Assembly: GCA_003427395.1 (NCBI GenBank)
Contig: BFEA01000559.1
Coordinates: forward strand, 671,630 to 735,629
Direction of reading: 5' to 3'
DNA: 64,000 nt
From: Chara braunii
Lineage: Eukaryota; Streptophyta; Charophyceae; Charales; Characeae
Below, in pieces: positions 43,542 through 54,501 of the stretch. Below the pieces are notes generated by a model. The model saw nothing but the letters and a program-made list of their open reading frames with translations. It had not been told where the DNA came from and did no database searches. Position 1 is the stretch's first letter. Every line of letters starts with the position of its first letter. The position numbers were made by a program, and so were the translations under genes.

Positions 43542-45242
43542 CTAGAAGGGTGTTTTTTCACGGCGCTGCATCCATTGCAGGCCGGCCACAACTACCTTCC
43601 CGAGATAATTGCATTTCCTTAATTTTTCACATAGGGTGAGGACGTTACAGCATGTCAAACCTTCGATGTTGGAGTTCTGCGCAATCCGTTGTATAGTATT
43701 TGCAATAGTGGCAAAATTCGATGTTCTGTGTCCATATGACGAAAACTCCTTATAGGTCTGAAAATGCATTGGTTCGGCGTTCCATATCGAGTCCGCGTCT
43801 TTGAACTTATGTGCCGTCAAAATCGTTCATTCTGCATAGACGATGATCCTGGTTTCCAGGAAATCCAAGATGTCGATCCCAGCATCGGTGCGTTCCAAAA
43901 CCAACCCCTCGGGGTAACAACCTGTTACCTGGTCCAGTCTCTTTTGGCCTTCCTCCTTTCCTTCCGGGTCACCCTTCTGGAATAGCGAGACGATCAGTAA
44001 GTCATCGATGTAGCGTTTTCCTATAACCAGTGCTCTCTCTAAGCTAAGGCTCTTGATAAACTGGTTTTCTGCGTACATAAATAACACGCAAGCGAGCGGA
44101 GGGTTCGCTCGACCACCGATGGGGATGCCTTTTCTTTGCCGAAGTACTCTGTCGAAACCAGAAATAACGTAGTTGCTAGCTGAAAATCAGTCAAGGGGAT
44201 CAGGTTCGACAGACGCACAGACTTCCACTCGGCTTCTTCTTGTGACTTAGGAAAATGAGCATCCTTCTTTCGGGTATTCACCCGGATCCATTTAAGTGAC
44301 CTTGCAGCAAAACAACCGATGATCTAAAATGTTGCTTTCCTGATTTCCTCATGCGGAAGTTGAGCAAACATCTCCTTTATATTATAGGTGCGGGCTTGGA
44401 TCCCGTACCTCCCTTCCCTGACTTCATCCATCTCATTGATCCTTGATATTTCCTTATTCAGACCTCCCATCGCTCGCAAGTTAAAGTGCGGCTCGCTAGT
44501 TTGCTGGATTAATGCGTTCAGGGCAATTGACAGAACACCGGAAGCGGCCTTATATGGATTCTGCTACGAGGGAACAATGGGCCGTTTCTTACATCTATCC
44601 TTTTCTTTCGAGAGGATGTATGCATGCTGTAAATCGCCATTCCGGTCCCATTTCCCTATATCGTTGAGGCTAGCCTTATCATATTTTGCTCTCATGTTGG
44701 ACAAAACTTCGTCCTTGGTACTTGATACTAAATCATAGTTGCAGTTTTCCAAAAACATCATCCGTAGTCCAGCCTGATAGAGGACTGGGCATTCAATCCA
44801 TATTTCGCTGATATTCCGGTCGAGAGGAGAGAGCACAAGCCCAGAGAAATCTTGCTTCACCCCTTTTACATACTCCGTCAGAACACAACCTTCTGTCATA
44901 CGCTCGCCGGATTTAGAAACTCGCAAGAGGTCGCAATGCATTTGCTTGGAAACCACCCACATGTCACGGAGACACTCAAGAGCATCATTACAGGCCCGAT
45001 TAAGACCTTCCCTGGAGGCTATGGAGTCAAGAAAGGGTACATTTTTGGAGTTTGAAGAGAAACGGATGCATACCTTCTACCTCACTAAGTTTGACTGCCA
45101 CATGCCCATTCACCTTGGGCAGTTCGAAATTAGCACACGCACATTCAAAATAAGCCTTCTGCGCAAATGGTTTCTGATTATGCAGCAGATCAACAACTGA
45201 TCTGGCTTTCATCCAGACTGCCCTGGTTCTCCTAACAAACAA
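43542..45242 (-). pseudogene. PLE2 unit A reverse transcriptase
   Basis: Frames in order: 45242-45027 (same frame as the nuclease ORF after its TAA), 44962-44564 with SPLDRNISEIW and the RT1 motif KKRPIVPS, a segment with YNIKEMF (RT3), 44281-44039, then 44087-43827 with RYIDDLLIV (YIDD at about 44001-44012) and a C-terminal part to 43542. In unit B the intact RT4 motif is GIPMGGRASPP; in unit A the equivalent is frameshifted. At least three frameshifts or stops separate the pieces. Confidence 0.8.
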
Positions 45243-45260
45243 GTCTCCTAGCTCGGGTGG

Positions 45261-46250
45261 TTAGGCAGTATCCCGAATCCACTTCTTAACTTCCATCTCC
45301 ACCTTCCTTTTATCAATAGTCGTACAAAACGTAACTTTAATAGTTATTTTTGTGCAAGGGTTTACTCCAAATTTATTCTTAAAAACTGTGGTAAGAATTC
45401 CTCTGATAGTCTGCCGTCCCCTAGGCTGGTTTACAGTCTTAACACCATTATTTAATTCGATCAGATCAGTTAACTGCCTCTTGTACAGGTTGCGACGCTT
45501 CAAGGGGGCACGAAGGAGAGCAATTAAGTCATGCTTCAGCAAGTCGGTCTTGGTGATCGTTCGGACCAAACTGTAAACAATCATTTCACCACCTTTTTCA
45601 ATTTCGGACTTGGCATCTTTAAGTAATAGTTTGTTACCCTGGCACTCAACCTTAGAGAACCCAAACAACAAGGCAACCAGACGCCAAGATTTCAACCATC
45701 TTCCTCCAGGCTTATTGGAGATCGCAACTCGCCTCATCCCCCGACTCTTCCCTCCTGCTTTCAAGATCTTCAGTAGGTCTGGGTCATTCACTACCCCGAC
45801 TTCTGAGCAATTAAAAAACAATGGTTCAACAAGTTGAGCAGGCTTACAACATTCCCGCTTCCCGATGTTCTTACCCTTCCTACCCCTCGCCTTGCGCCAC
45901 TTACGACTCCCGCCCCCTATCGCATTTAGCCATGGGTTACAATCTTTGATAATCACTCCCTCAACGCCGTCAATTGTGGCTGCATCCCCGAACCATACTG
46001 GTATCGGGACATAGTGTCCAATGCCGACCTTGCTCATCCAAACATGCACTTTTCTCCTGCTAATGCCTTTGGCTGCCCTGTAGTGTTCCGCCCATCGCTC
46101 TCGCAACAAGCAAGTGGTTTTTCCAACATAGACTGCTTTATGCGACACAGACATAAGGATATACACATAGTTTTTGCCCTCAAGCAACATATCCTTTTCC
46201 TTTTCTCGAGTGACATTCTTAACCAAAACCGAAGATAAGCATGTCCCCAC
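45261..46250 (-). CDS. PLE2 unit A GIY-YIG endonuclease and linker
   Basis: The frame is open for 329 codons. GIY-YIG features: YVYIL at residues 28-32, YVGKT at 41-45, Arg 50/52 and His 56 in LRERWAEH, Glu 97 in GVEGVII, and the closing NPWLN with Asn at 105 and 109. All catalytic-type positions are present. A basic Lys/Arg-rich linker of about 200 residues follows to TAA (45263-45261), after which the same frame resumes toward the RT. Lying upstream of the RT, it gives the permuted PLE order. In PLEs this nuclease nicks the target DNA. Compared with unit B, the start (residues 1-19) comes from a frameshift; the natural N-terminus is the Leu-rich MLEKLHVLII segment. Confidence 0.85.
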   Translation of the reverse strand: MGTCLSSVLVKNVTREKEKDMLLEGKNYVYILMSVSHKAVYVGKTTCLLRERWAEHYRAAKGISRRKVHVWMSKVGIGHYVPIPVWFGDAATIDGVEGVIIKDCNPWLNAIGGGSRKWRKARGRKGKNIGKRECCKPAQLVEPLFFNCSEVGVVNDPDLLKILKAGGKSRGMRRVAISNKPGGRWLKSWRLVALLFGFSKVECQGNKLLLKDAKSEIEKGGEMIVYSLVRTITKTDLLKHDLIALLRAPLKRRNLYKRQLTDLIELNNGVKTVNQPRGRQTIRGILTTVFKNKFGVNPCTKITIKVTFCTTIDKRKVEMEVKKWIRDTA

Positions 46251-46429
46251 TCAATTTTTCCAACTAGACACGAAAGAAGAATAATAAGCACATGCAACTT
46301 TTCTAGCATTGGCCATAGTGAGTTGTTGACATGTAGTTCTAGTTTCAGAATGCGATTCGCGCGACGCTTGGATAGGATGCTACCACCGATCAGTTTCCCT
46401 TGATTGGATTCTCAGATGATGACGGCTTC

Positions 46430-47731
46430 TCAGCGATTTTCCGTTTTCCGCCCTTCGGTCTTCCTTGATGATTCGGCCACCTTAACGGCCTTGTCGTCCT
46501 TTAGCATGTCTGCATATTCCTGAAGATCATGCTTGGCTAGTTCCCACGCACCCAAGTCTTTCTTGAAGTACGGGATGCTCTTCTCCTTACACAACTCCTG
46601 GACTCGGGTGTAATGTAGTGAGCTATAGAACTCTTGCCGCATCTTCAAATACACCGCTAGGCCACCCTCATCGCATTCCTCTTCCTCCTCCTTGTTTGTA
46701 GCATTCTGGACAATGTCGACGTCTTCTTTTTCTCCGTGCATCTCGTCTTCTGGTACCGTCACCGGCGCATGCTCAATGACAGGGGCCTTGCCCTTGACAT
46801 CGGCGAAACTCTGCAACAGAGCCGCCAGCATTGCCTTTATATCAGACAGTTCGCTGCTGGTTTCCATCTTTGGCTTGAGATTCTGCTTGACGGCTCCGAC
46901 GCTTCCGTCTTCTTCGTCAAATGAGACATCAATCCGCTTCGTTCTTGGTTTCGTCTTGCTCCCGCGCGATCTCACCCAAATTATCCGTGGCGAAATGTCG
47001 ATCAGTGTCCGTTCACCTCCTCGATTACGCTTCTCACTGCTCGAGAGTTCCTTACTCTCGTTCTCCGCTGCTACTTTCTTCACGGTTGCTTTCTCCAAGG
47101 TTGCTTTCTCCTCCCGAAGTCTCGCAAGTTCAGCTTTGTCTTCGGAGGTGAGCTTCACCTTCTGGTCTACCTCATGCAACTTCTCTGTGATCAGCTTGAG
47201 TGAGCTTTCGAAAGTGGTTGTGACCCATGCTTTCATCTCGTCACTCTTATCACCAGATTTCCCTTCATCAGCCGATCGCATATTGGAGCGACTATCTTTA
47301 TCCAGCGGTTCCCCGATGTGCACGCTGTTACGCCGACTGCACGAGATCTTCTTTCTTGCCTCCTCAACGGCCTTGTTCATCCTTATATCTTCCAAGATAT
47401 CCACATACTCCTTGGTAAAATAAACTTTATTGCCCGGGCCTGGAAACTCATTGGCTGTCGGACCTTTCCTGGAATTACTGCTTGATGCATTGTTCAATCC
47501 GCTCGATCCGCCTTGAAGTGGAGCCACCTGATGGCCAGGTGGCTGATTCGCAGGTGGTGGCATATGGGTGGTAGGTGGTACTCCCCATTGTCCATTCAGC
47601 GGCCACTTCCCACGAAACTGCCATGGTTGTATACCCAATGGCTGTTGCGGTCCTTGTGGTGCCCTTGGATATTGCAACGGCGTGGGAGGCGGAATTGCCA
47701 CCGCTTGTTGCATAGGCGTCACTCCTGACAT
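46430..47731 (-). CDS. PLE2 unit A ORF1: Pro/Gln-rich, coiled coil, SAP-like
   Basis: 433 codons. Residues 1-75 are Pro/Gln/Gly-rich. A conserved block YFTKEYVDILEDIRM starts at 104. Residues about 165-235 form a heptad-like Glu/Lys/Leu coiled coil. A basic patch and an acidic stretch follow, and the C-terminus has a SAP-like helix-turn-helix (VQELCKEKSIPYFKKDLG). A TAG at 47746-47744 replaces a CAG present in unit B, where the frame extends about 31 residues upstream, so the real N-terminus is truncated here. No zinc knuckle. Likely the RNA-binding/packaging partner of the RT; inference from position and composition. Confidence 0.65.
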   Translation of the reverse strand: MSGVTPMQQAVAIPPPTPLQYPRAPQGPQQPLGIQPWQFRGKWPLNGQWGVPPTTHMPPPANQPPGHQVAPLQGGSSGLNNASSSNSRKGPTANEFPGPGNKVYFTKEYVDILEDIRMNKAVEEARKKISCSRRNSVHIGEPLDKDSRSNMRSADEGKSGDKSDEMKAWVTTTFESSLKLITEKLHEVDQKVKLTSEDKAELARLREEKATLEKATVKKVAAENESKELSSSEKRNRGGERTLIDISPRIIWVRSRGSKTKPRTKRIDVSFDEEDGSVGAVKQNLKPKMETSSELSDIKAMLAALLQSFADVKGKAPVIEHAPVTVPEDEMHGEKEDVDIVQNATNKEEEEECDEGGLAVYLKMRQEFYSSLHYTRVQELCKEKSIPYFKKDLGAWELAKHDLQEYADMLKDDKAVKVAESSRKTEGRKTENR

Positions 47732-47746
47732 CCCGACAGGTTGCTA

Positions 47747-48616
47747 GAATGAAGCACAATACTGACGCTGGTTGACACCAGGCGGGTATACCTGAGGTGG
47801 TACATTCTATGCAGAGGGGTTCACTTGCTCATTACTTCCTCCAACGCTATTCTCCATCCAATAGCGCCCGTCGTTGGACCACCGTCCACGACGTCCACCC
47901 AGCTTACTACCACGTCCTCGTCCAGTCATGCGACTGATTGCAATGCCGAGAAGGAGCCCGCAGCTCACACTCACTCCAACCACCCACTTCGCTTCGCACC
48001 TACTCAACAATGTCACTTCACACCAGCTCACACAGATCACCATACAAGAGGACACTTCAGATGCTCTCGTTATGCAACCACTGCTGACAGCGCCCGTAGT
48101 GAGTGTGCTTAATTGGCCTTCCGATAGTCTGCTGTTGTGTCATCACACGGACCTACTCCCTTGGAAACGATGCCCGAGCGATAGCGCTTGCAACCCCCAT
48201 CTGTTGCGCGGGACTAAGCGAGGAGACCAGATTCACAAATTATATAGCGCACATCGACGCGGTATAATCGGATTACATGAAGCGAAACTTAAAAAAGAAT
48301 CGGGCGCACCGAGATAAGATCGGTCGAAAAAATATATAAGAGTAAGATTTAATTGAAAAGGAAGATAATGCAAATGTGAATGACAAATAAATAATAAATG
48401 AAAACAATTGAAAAGCAAAAAGGGGGGAGGGGAAAAAAAGAATACAAGCAAAGAGATGAATAAAAGCAAGGGGAAACAAGGGAATAATCGAGGGTATAAA
48501 CGGGAGAATAAATGAATGAATGAATACAACAACCAAGCACTACTACAACAAGTGTAGGTCCGCACCCTAAGCTCGTTTCCAGGCCACGGCAAGGTCGAGT
48601 CTGTGGCTCTCTACCA
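47747..48616 (-). other. PLE2 unit A 5' region
   Basis: Upstream leader of unit A, nearly identical to 53330-54117. No conserved coding frame. It includes an A/T-rich block and the hairpin-like sequence at the unit junction. Confidence 0.5.
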
Positions 48617-49149
48617 TCAGAAATCACACATGGAACACAATAAAGAAGAAGAACGTGACATGAGTTTTAATATCATAGCGAAATCACCATCCCCCCAACA
48701 TCACCCCAACTTCACACCGTCGAGGTTCTCAATCCTTCTACTCATTCGACACTCAGACTGAGGTAAGTTCGTACTCTACTTTGCCTTGCTTATATAATAT
48801 TTTCTACCCCACTCCCCCATTTGTAAATAGTAAAATTTAAAAGGAAAAAGAAAAAATGGAAGGAAAACTCTCGTACGAGAAGCGTAAGATAGAGCCTTCA
48901 CCGTGCTTCACTCTGACCATATTTTTTCTCAAGTCCCTTGGGACTACTGGTCCTAGCATCGAAGCGGTAACGAGGTCGTACTTAGACGCAAAAGACAAAT
49001 ATAGCATCGAAGTGGTAACGCGGTCGTACTTAGACGCAAAAGACAAACAATAGTTACGGCGGCATGTCCCACCGGGCCAGGAATCTCTGCATGGCACCAT
49101 CCAGTGAATCAGATTCTTACTGCCCAATATACGGTTGGTGCGTCCGCAT

Positions 49150-50740
49150 CTTCTAGCAGCCTTATTTCACTGTCACTACATACCTTACTACCCTTAATAA
49201 CCCTTCCCAGAAGGGTGTTTTTTCATGGCGCTGCATCCATTGAAGTACGGCCACAACTACCTTCCCTGGATAATTGCATTTCCTTGAGGACATTACAGCA
49301 CGTCAAACCTTTGCTGTTGGAGTTTTACGCAATCTGTTGTATAGTATTTGCAATAGTGGCAAAATTCGATGTTCTGGGTCCATATGATGAAAAATCCTTA
49401 TGGGTCTGAAAACGTTGTAGTTCGGCGCTCCATATCGAGTCCGCATTTTTGAACTTATGTGTCGTCAGAATCGTCCGTTCTTCACAGACGATGGTCCTGG
49501 TTTCCAAGAAATCCAAGATGTCGATCCCAAGATCAATGCGTTTCAAAACCAACCCCTCGGGGTAACAACCTATTACCTGGTCCAGTCTCTTTTGGCCTTC
49601 GTCCTTTCCTTCCGGGTCACCCTTCCGGAATAGTGAGACGATCAGCAAATCATCGATGTAGCATTTTCCCATAACCAGCACTCTCTCTGAGCCAAGGCTC
49701 TTGATAAACTGGTTTTCTGTGTACATACATAACACGCAAGCGAGCGGAGGGCTCGCTCGACCACCCATGGGGATGCCCTTCCTTTGCGGGAGTACTGTGT
49801 CGGAAACCAGAAAAAACGTATTTGCTAGGCGCACAAACTTCCACCCAGCTTCTCCTTGTGACTTACGAACATGAGCATCCTTCGTTCGGGTATTCACCCA
49901 GATCCATTTCACTTACCTTGCAGCAAAACATCCGATGATCCAAGATACTGCTTTCCTGATTTCCTCATGCGAAAGTTGAGTAAACATCTCCTTTATATCA
50001 TAGGTGCGGCCTTGGATCCCGTACCTCCCTTCCCTGACTTCTTCCATCTCATTGATCCTTGATACTTCCTTTTTCAAATCTCCCATCGCTCGCAAGTTAA
50101 AGTGCGGCTCGCTAGTTTGCTGCATCAATGCGTTCAGGGCAATTGACAGAACATCGGAAACGGCCTTATATGGACTCTGATACGAGGGAACAATGAGTCG
50201 TTTCTTACATCTATCCTTTTCTTTCGAGAGGATGTATGCATGCTGTAAATCGCCATTCTGGTCTCATTTCCCTATATCGTTGAGGCTAGCCTTATCATAT
50301 TTTGCTCTCATGTTGGACATAACTTCGTCCTTGGTACTTGTCACTTGATACTAAATCATAGTTGCAGTTTTTCAAAAACATCATCCTTAGTCCAACTTGA
50401 TAGAGGACTGGGCATTCAATCCATGTTTCGCTGATATTCCGGTCGAGAGGGGAGAGCACAAGTCCAGAGAAGGCTTGCTTCACCTCTTTTACGTACTCCG
50501 TCAGAACACAACCCTCTGTCATACGCTCGCCGAATTTAGAAACTCAAAAGACGTCACAATGCATTTACTTGGAAACCACGCACATGTCACGGAGACACTC
50601 AAGAGCATCATTATAGGCCCGATTAAGACCTTCTCTGGAGGCTATGAAGCCGGGAAAGGGTACATTTTTGGAGCTGAAGAGAAACGGATGTATGCCTTCC
50701 TCCTCACTAAGTTTGACTGCCCTCGTTCTCCTAACAAACA
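49150..50740 (-). pseudogene. PLE2 unit B reverse transcriptase
   Basis: Pieces: 50522-50295 (SPLDRNISETW), 50128-49913 (YDIKEMF, RT3) and 49912-49325 (GIPMGGRASPP RT4, then CYIDDLLIV with YIDD at about 49649-49660, and the C-terminal domain). The last piece is the longest clean RT frame (195 codons). Frameshifts and stops separate the pieces. Motif order and spacing match PLE1. Confidence 0.85.
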
Positions 50741-50759
50741 AGTCTCCTAGCTCGGGTGG

Positions 50760-51854
50760 TTAGACAGTATTCTGAATCCACTTCTTAACTTCCATCTCCA
50801 CCTTCCTTTTATCAATAGTCGTACAAAACGAAAATTTAACAGTTATTTTTTAGCGAGGGTTCATTCCAAATTTATTCTTAAAAATTATGGTAAGAATTCC
50901 TTTGATAGTCTGCCGTCCCCTAGGCTGGTTTACTATCTTAACAACATTATTTAATTCGATCAGATCATTTAATTGCCTCTTCTACATGTCGCGACGCTTC
51001 CAGGGGGCACGAAGGAGAGCAATTAAGTCATGTTTCAGCAAGTCGGTCTTGGTGATCGTTCGGACCAAACTGTAAACAATCATTTCACCATCTTTTTCAA
51101 TTTCGGACTTGGCATCTTTAAGTAATTGTTTGTTACCTTGGCACTCAACCTTAGCGAACCCAAACAACAAGGCAACCAGACGCCAAGATTTCAACCATCT
51201 TCCTCCAGGCTTATTGGAGATCACAACTCGCCTCATCCCTCGACTCTTCCCTGCTGCTTTCAAGATCTTCAATAGGTCTGGGTCATTCACTGCCCCGACT
51301 TCTGAGCAATTAAAAAACAATGGTTCAACAAGTTGACCAGGCTTACAACATTCCCGCTTTCCGATGTTCTTACCCTTCCTACCCCTCGCCCTGCACTACT
51401 TCCGACTTTCGCCCCCTCTCGCATTTAGCCCTGGGTTACAATCTTTGATAATCACTCGTTCAACGCCGTCAATTGTGGCTGCGTCCCCGAACCGTAATGG
51501 TATCGGGACATAGTGTCCAATGCCGACCTTGCTTATCCAAACATGCACTTTCTGCCTGCTAATGCCTTTGGCTGCCCTGCAGTGTTCCGCCCATCGCTCT
51601 CGCAACAAGCGAGTCGTTTTTCCAACATAGACTGCTTTATGCGACACAGACATAAGGATATACACATAGTTTTTGCCCTCAAGCAACATATCCCACTTCT
51701 CGGGTGGCATTCTTAACCAAAACCGAAGATAAACTTGTCCCCACTCGATTTTTCCAACTAGACACGCAAAAAGAATAATGAGCACATGCAACTTTTCTAG
51801 CATTAGCCATAGTGAGTTGTTGACATGTTGTTTAAGTTTCAGAATGTGATTCAC
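50760..51854 (-). pseudogene. PLE2 unit B GIY-YIG endonuclease and linker
   Basis: The frame 51854-51396 begins with a Leu-rich leader and contains YVYIL, YVGKT, LRERWAEH and GVERVII...NPGLN, so the catalytic Glu survives. A stop after about 152 codons and a shift separate the linker (51320-50982 and on). The same TAA as in unit A terminates the linker near 50760. Confidence 0.8.
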
Positions 51855-51899
51855 AGCGTGACGCTTGGATCGGATGCTACCACCGATCAGTTTCCCTTG

Positions 51900-53329
51900 A
51901 TTGGATTCTCAGACGATGACGGCTTCTCAGCGATTTCTGTCTTCCACCCTTCGGTGTTCCTTGATGATTCGGCCACCTTAACGGCCTTGTCGTCCTTTAG
52001 CATGTCTTCATATTCCTGCAGATCGAGCTTGGCTTGTTCCTACGCACCCAAGTCTTTCTTAAAGTATGGGATGCTCTTCTGCTTACACAACTCCTGGACT
52101 CGGATGTAATGTAGTGAGCTATAGAACTCTTGCCGCATCTTGATATATGCCGCTAGGCCACCCTCATCGCATTCCTCTTCCTCCTCCTTGTTTGTAGCAT
52201 TATGGACAATATCGACGTCTTCTTTTTCTCCCTGCACCTCGTCTTCTTGTACCGTCACCGGCGCATGCTCAATGACAAGGGCCTTGCCCTTGACATCGGT
52301 GAAACTTTGGAATAGTGCCGCCAACATTGCCTTTATATCAGACAATTCGCTGCTGGTATCCATCTTTGGCAGGAGATTCTTCTTGACGGCTCCGACCCTT
52401 CTGTCTTCTTCGTTAGACGAGACATCAATCCGCTTAGTCTTGGTTTCGTCTTGCTCCCGCGCGATCTCACCCGATTTATCCGTGGCGAAATGCCGATCGG
52501 TGTCCGTTCGCCTTCTCGCTTACGCTTCTCACTGCTGGAGAGTTCCTTACTCTCGTTCTCCGCTACTGCTTTCTCCACGGCCGCTTTGTCCAAGGCTGCT
52601 TTCTCCTCCCGCAGTCTCGCAAGTTCGGCTTTATCTTCGGAAGGGAGCTTCACATTCTGGTCTACCTCATGCAGCTTCTCTGTGATCAGCTTGAGTGAGC
52701 TTCCGAAAGTGGTTGTGACCCATGCTTTCTTCTCGTCACTCTTATCACCAGATTTCCCTTTATCAGCCGATCGCATATCGGAGCGGCTATCTTCATCCAG
52801 CGGTTCCCCCATGCGCAAGTTGTTACGTCGACTGCCGGAGATCTTCTTTCTTGCCTCCTCAACGGCCTTGTTCATCTTTATATCTCCAAGATATTTATAT
52901 ACTCCTTGGTAAAATAAGCTATATTGCCCGGGCCTGGAAACTCATTGGCTGCCGGACCTTTCCTGCAATTACTGCTTGATGCATTATTCAGGCTGCTCGA
53001 TCCGCCTTGGAGTGGAACCACCTGATGGCCAAGTGGCTGATTCGCCGGTGGTGGCATATTGGTGGTAGGTGGTCCTCCCCACCGTCCATTCAACGACCAC
53101 TATCCATTCAACGGCCACTGCCCTGCCATGGTAGTATACCCCATGGCTGTTGCGGTCCTTGTGGTGCCCCTGGATATTGCAACGGCGTGGGAGGGGGAAT
53201 TGCCATCGCTGGTTGCATAGGCGCCACTCCTGACATCCCGATAGGTTGCTGGAATGGAGCTCCACACTGATGTTGGTTGACATCAGGCGGGTATACCTGA
53301 GCTGGTACATTATATGCAGCGGGGTTCAC
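51900..53329 (-). pseudogene. PLE2 unit B ORF1
   Basis: Fragments 53329-53108 (Pro/Gln-rich start, retaining CAG where unit A has TAG), 53093-52878, 52875-52333 (coiled coil) and 52363-52040 (SAP-like VQELCKQKSIPYFKKDLG) lie in different frames. Homologous to unit A ORF1 throughout; clearly inactivated. Confidence 0.75.
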
Positions 53330-54117
53330 TTGCGCATTACTTCCTCAAGCGCTATTCTCCATCCAATAGCGCCTGTCGTTGGACCACCGTCCACGACGTC
53401 CACCCAGCTTACTACCACGTCCTCGTCCAGTCATGCGACTGATTGCAATGCCGTGAAGGAGCCCGCAGCTCACATTCACTCCAACCACCGAGTTCGCATC
53501 GCACCTACTCAACAATGTCACTTCACGCCAGCTCACGCAGATCACCATACAATAGGATACTTCGGATGCTCTCGTTTTGCAACCACTGCAGACAGCGCCC
53601 GTAGTGAGTGTGCTTAATTGGCCTTCCGATAGCGCGCTGCCAAGTCATCACTCGGAGCTACTCTCTTGGAAACGATGCCCGAGCGATAGCGCTTGCAACC
53701 CCCATCTGTTGCGCGGGACTAAGCGAGGAGACCAGATTCCCCGATAATATAGCGTGCATCGACGCGGTATAATCGGATTACATGAAGCGAGACTAAAAAA
53801 GAATCGAGCGCACCGAGATAAGATCGATCGAAAAAATATATAAGAGTAAGACTTAATTGAAAAGGAAAATAATGCAAATGTGAATGACAAATAAATGATA
53901 AATGAAAACAATTGAAAAGCAAAAGGGGGGGAGGGGAAAAAAAGAATACAACCCAAGGGATCAATAAAAGCAAGGGTAAACAAGGGAATAATCGGGGGAA
54001 TAAACGGGAGAATAAATGAATGAATACAACAACCAAGCAGGACTACAACACGTGTAGGTTCGCACCCTAAGCTCGTTTCCAGGCCACAGCAAGGTCGAGT
54101 CTATGGCTCTCTACCAT

Positions 54118-54216
54118 CAGAAATCACACATGGAACACAACCGTCGAGGTTCTCAATCCTTCTACTCATTCGCCACTCAGACTTAGGTAAGTTCGTACTC
54201 TACTTTTCCTTGCTTC
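54118..54216 (-). repeat. PLE2 partial third unit (pseudo-LTR remnant)
   Basis: Matches the 3' end of units A and B (CAGAAATCACACATGGAACA and GTCGAGGTTCTCAATCCTTC) with an internal deletion of about 80 bp. It ends directly at the target duplication. Confidence 0.85.
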
Positions 54217-54249
54217 TATTCATCAATATTTTTTATAACCTTTCTCCTT

Positions 54250-54501
54250 CTAGGCCAATTTATCTATAACAGACCAATTGTTCTTTGACAAATTTACATC
54301 AGGCAAAAGAAGAGTTGATAGTCTCTGAAAGACGGTAAATGGAGTGTATCCAGTGAAACACTTCTTCTTTTTTTCAAGTCTCTCCTTCTGTCTCAGCACA
54401 ATTTCCTCAACAAATTTCGAACATCTCCCACAAGTGACATCATCTCTAAGAATATAAATTCTCGCATAGTATTTATCAAATTTAATGAAGCAAAATGTCA
54501 T
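54250..54501 (-). CDS. Hypothetical frame at PLE2 insertion site
   Basis: 83 codons with ordinary composition: an aromatic/Arg-rich start, CGRCSKF (a single CxxC), a Lys-rich middle and a Leu-rich end. No family recognised. Could be an exon remnant of the host sequence. 54502-59480 otherwise shows no supportable gene, only short frames. Confidence 0.2.
   Translation of the reverse strand: MTFCFIKFDKYYARIYILRDDVTCGRCSKFVEEIVLRQKERLEKKKKCFTGYTPFTVFQRLSTLLLPDVNLSKNNWSVIDKLA

Larger units (their letters stand above)
42986..54216 (-). mobile_element. PLE2: head-to-tail dimer of a permuted Penelope-like element
   Basis: The entire 11.2-kb block is bounded by 11-bp duplications TATTCATCAAT at 42975-42985 and 54217-54227. 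It holds unit A (42986-48616), unit B (48617-54117) and a roughly 100-bp piece of a third unit (54118-54216), all minus-strand and in tandem. Each unit reads ORF1, GIY-YIG, linker, RT. The partial copy upstream of the 5' unit is the classic PLE pseudo-LTR arrangement. The units are about 93-95% alike by eye and both carry lesions. Confidence 0.85.

Noticed and set aside
47265-47290. CTGATGA...GAAA on the minus strand in PLE2 ORF1
   Set aside because: Only three bases separate the boxes, so no stem II can form; it is coding sequence.
46692-47423. 243-codon plus-strand frame opposite PLE2 ORF1
   Set aside because: Antisense shadow of the coiled-coil ORF1: Ser/Leu/Phe-rich, and disrupted in unit B, while the minus frame aligns with its repeats.
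48545-48625. Hammerhead-like sequence at the PLE2 unit junction (CTGATGG, GCCAC/GTGGC hairpin, GGAAAC on the minus strand)
   Set aside because: Position A9 of the core is G, stem II is displaced from the core, and no stem I or stem III partner could be found; the repeat at 54050-54125 shows the same defects.
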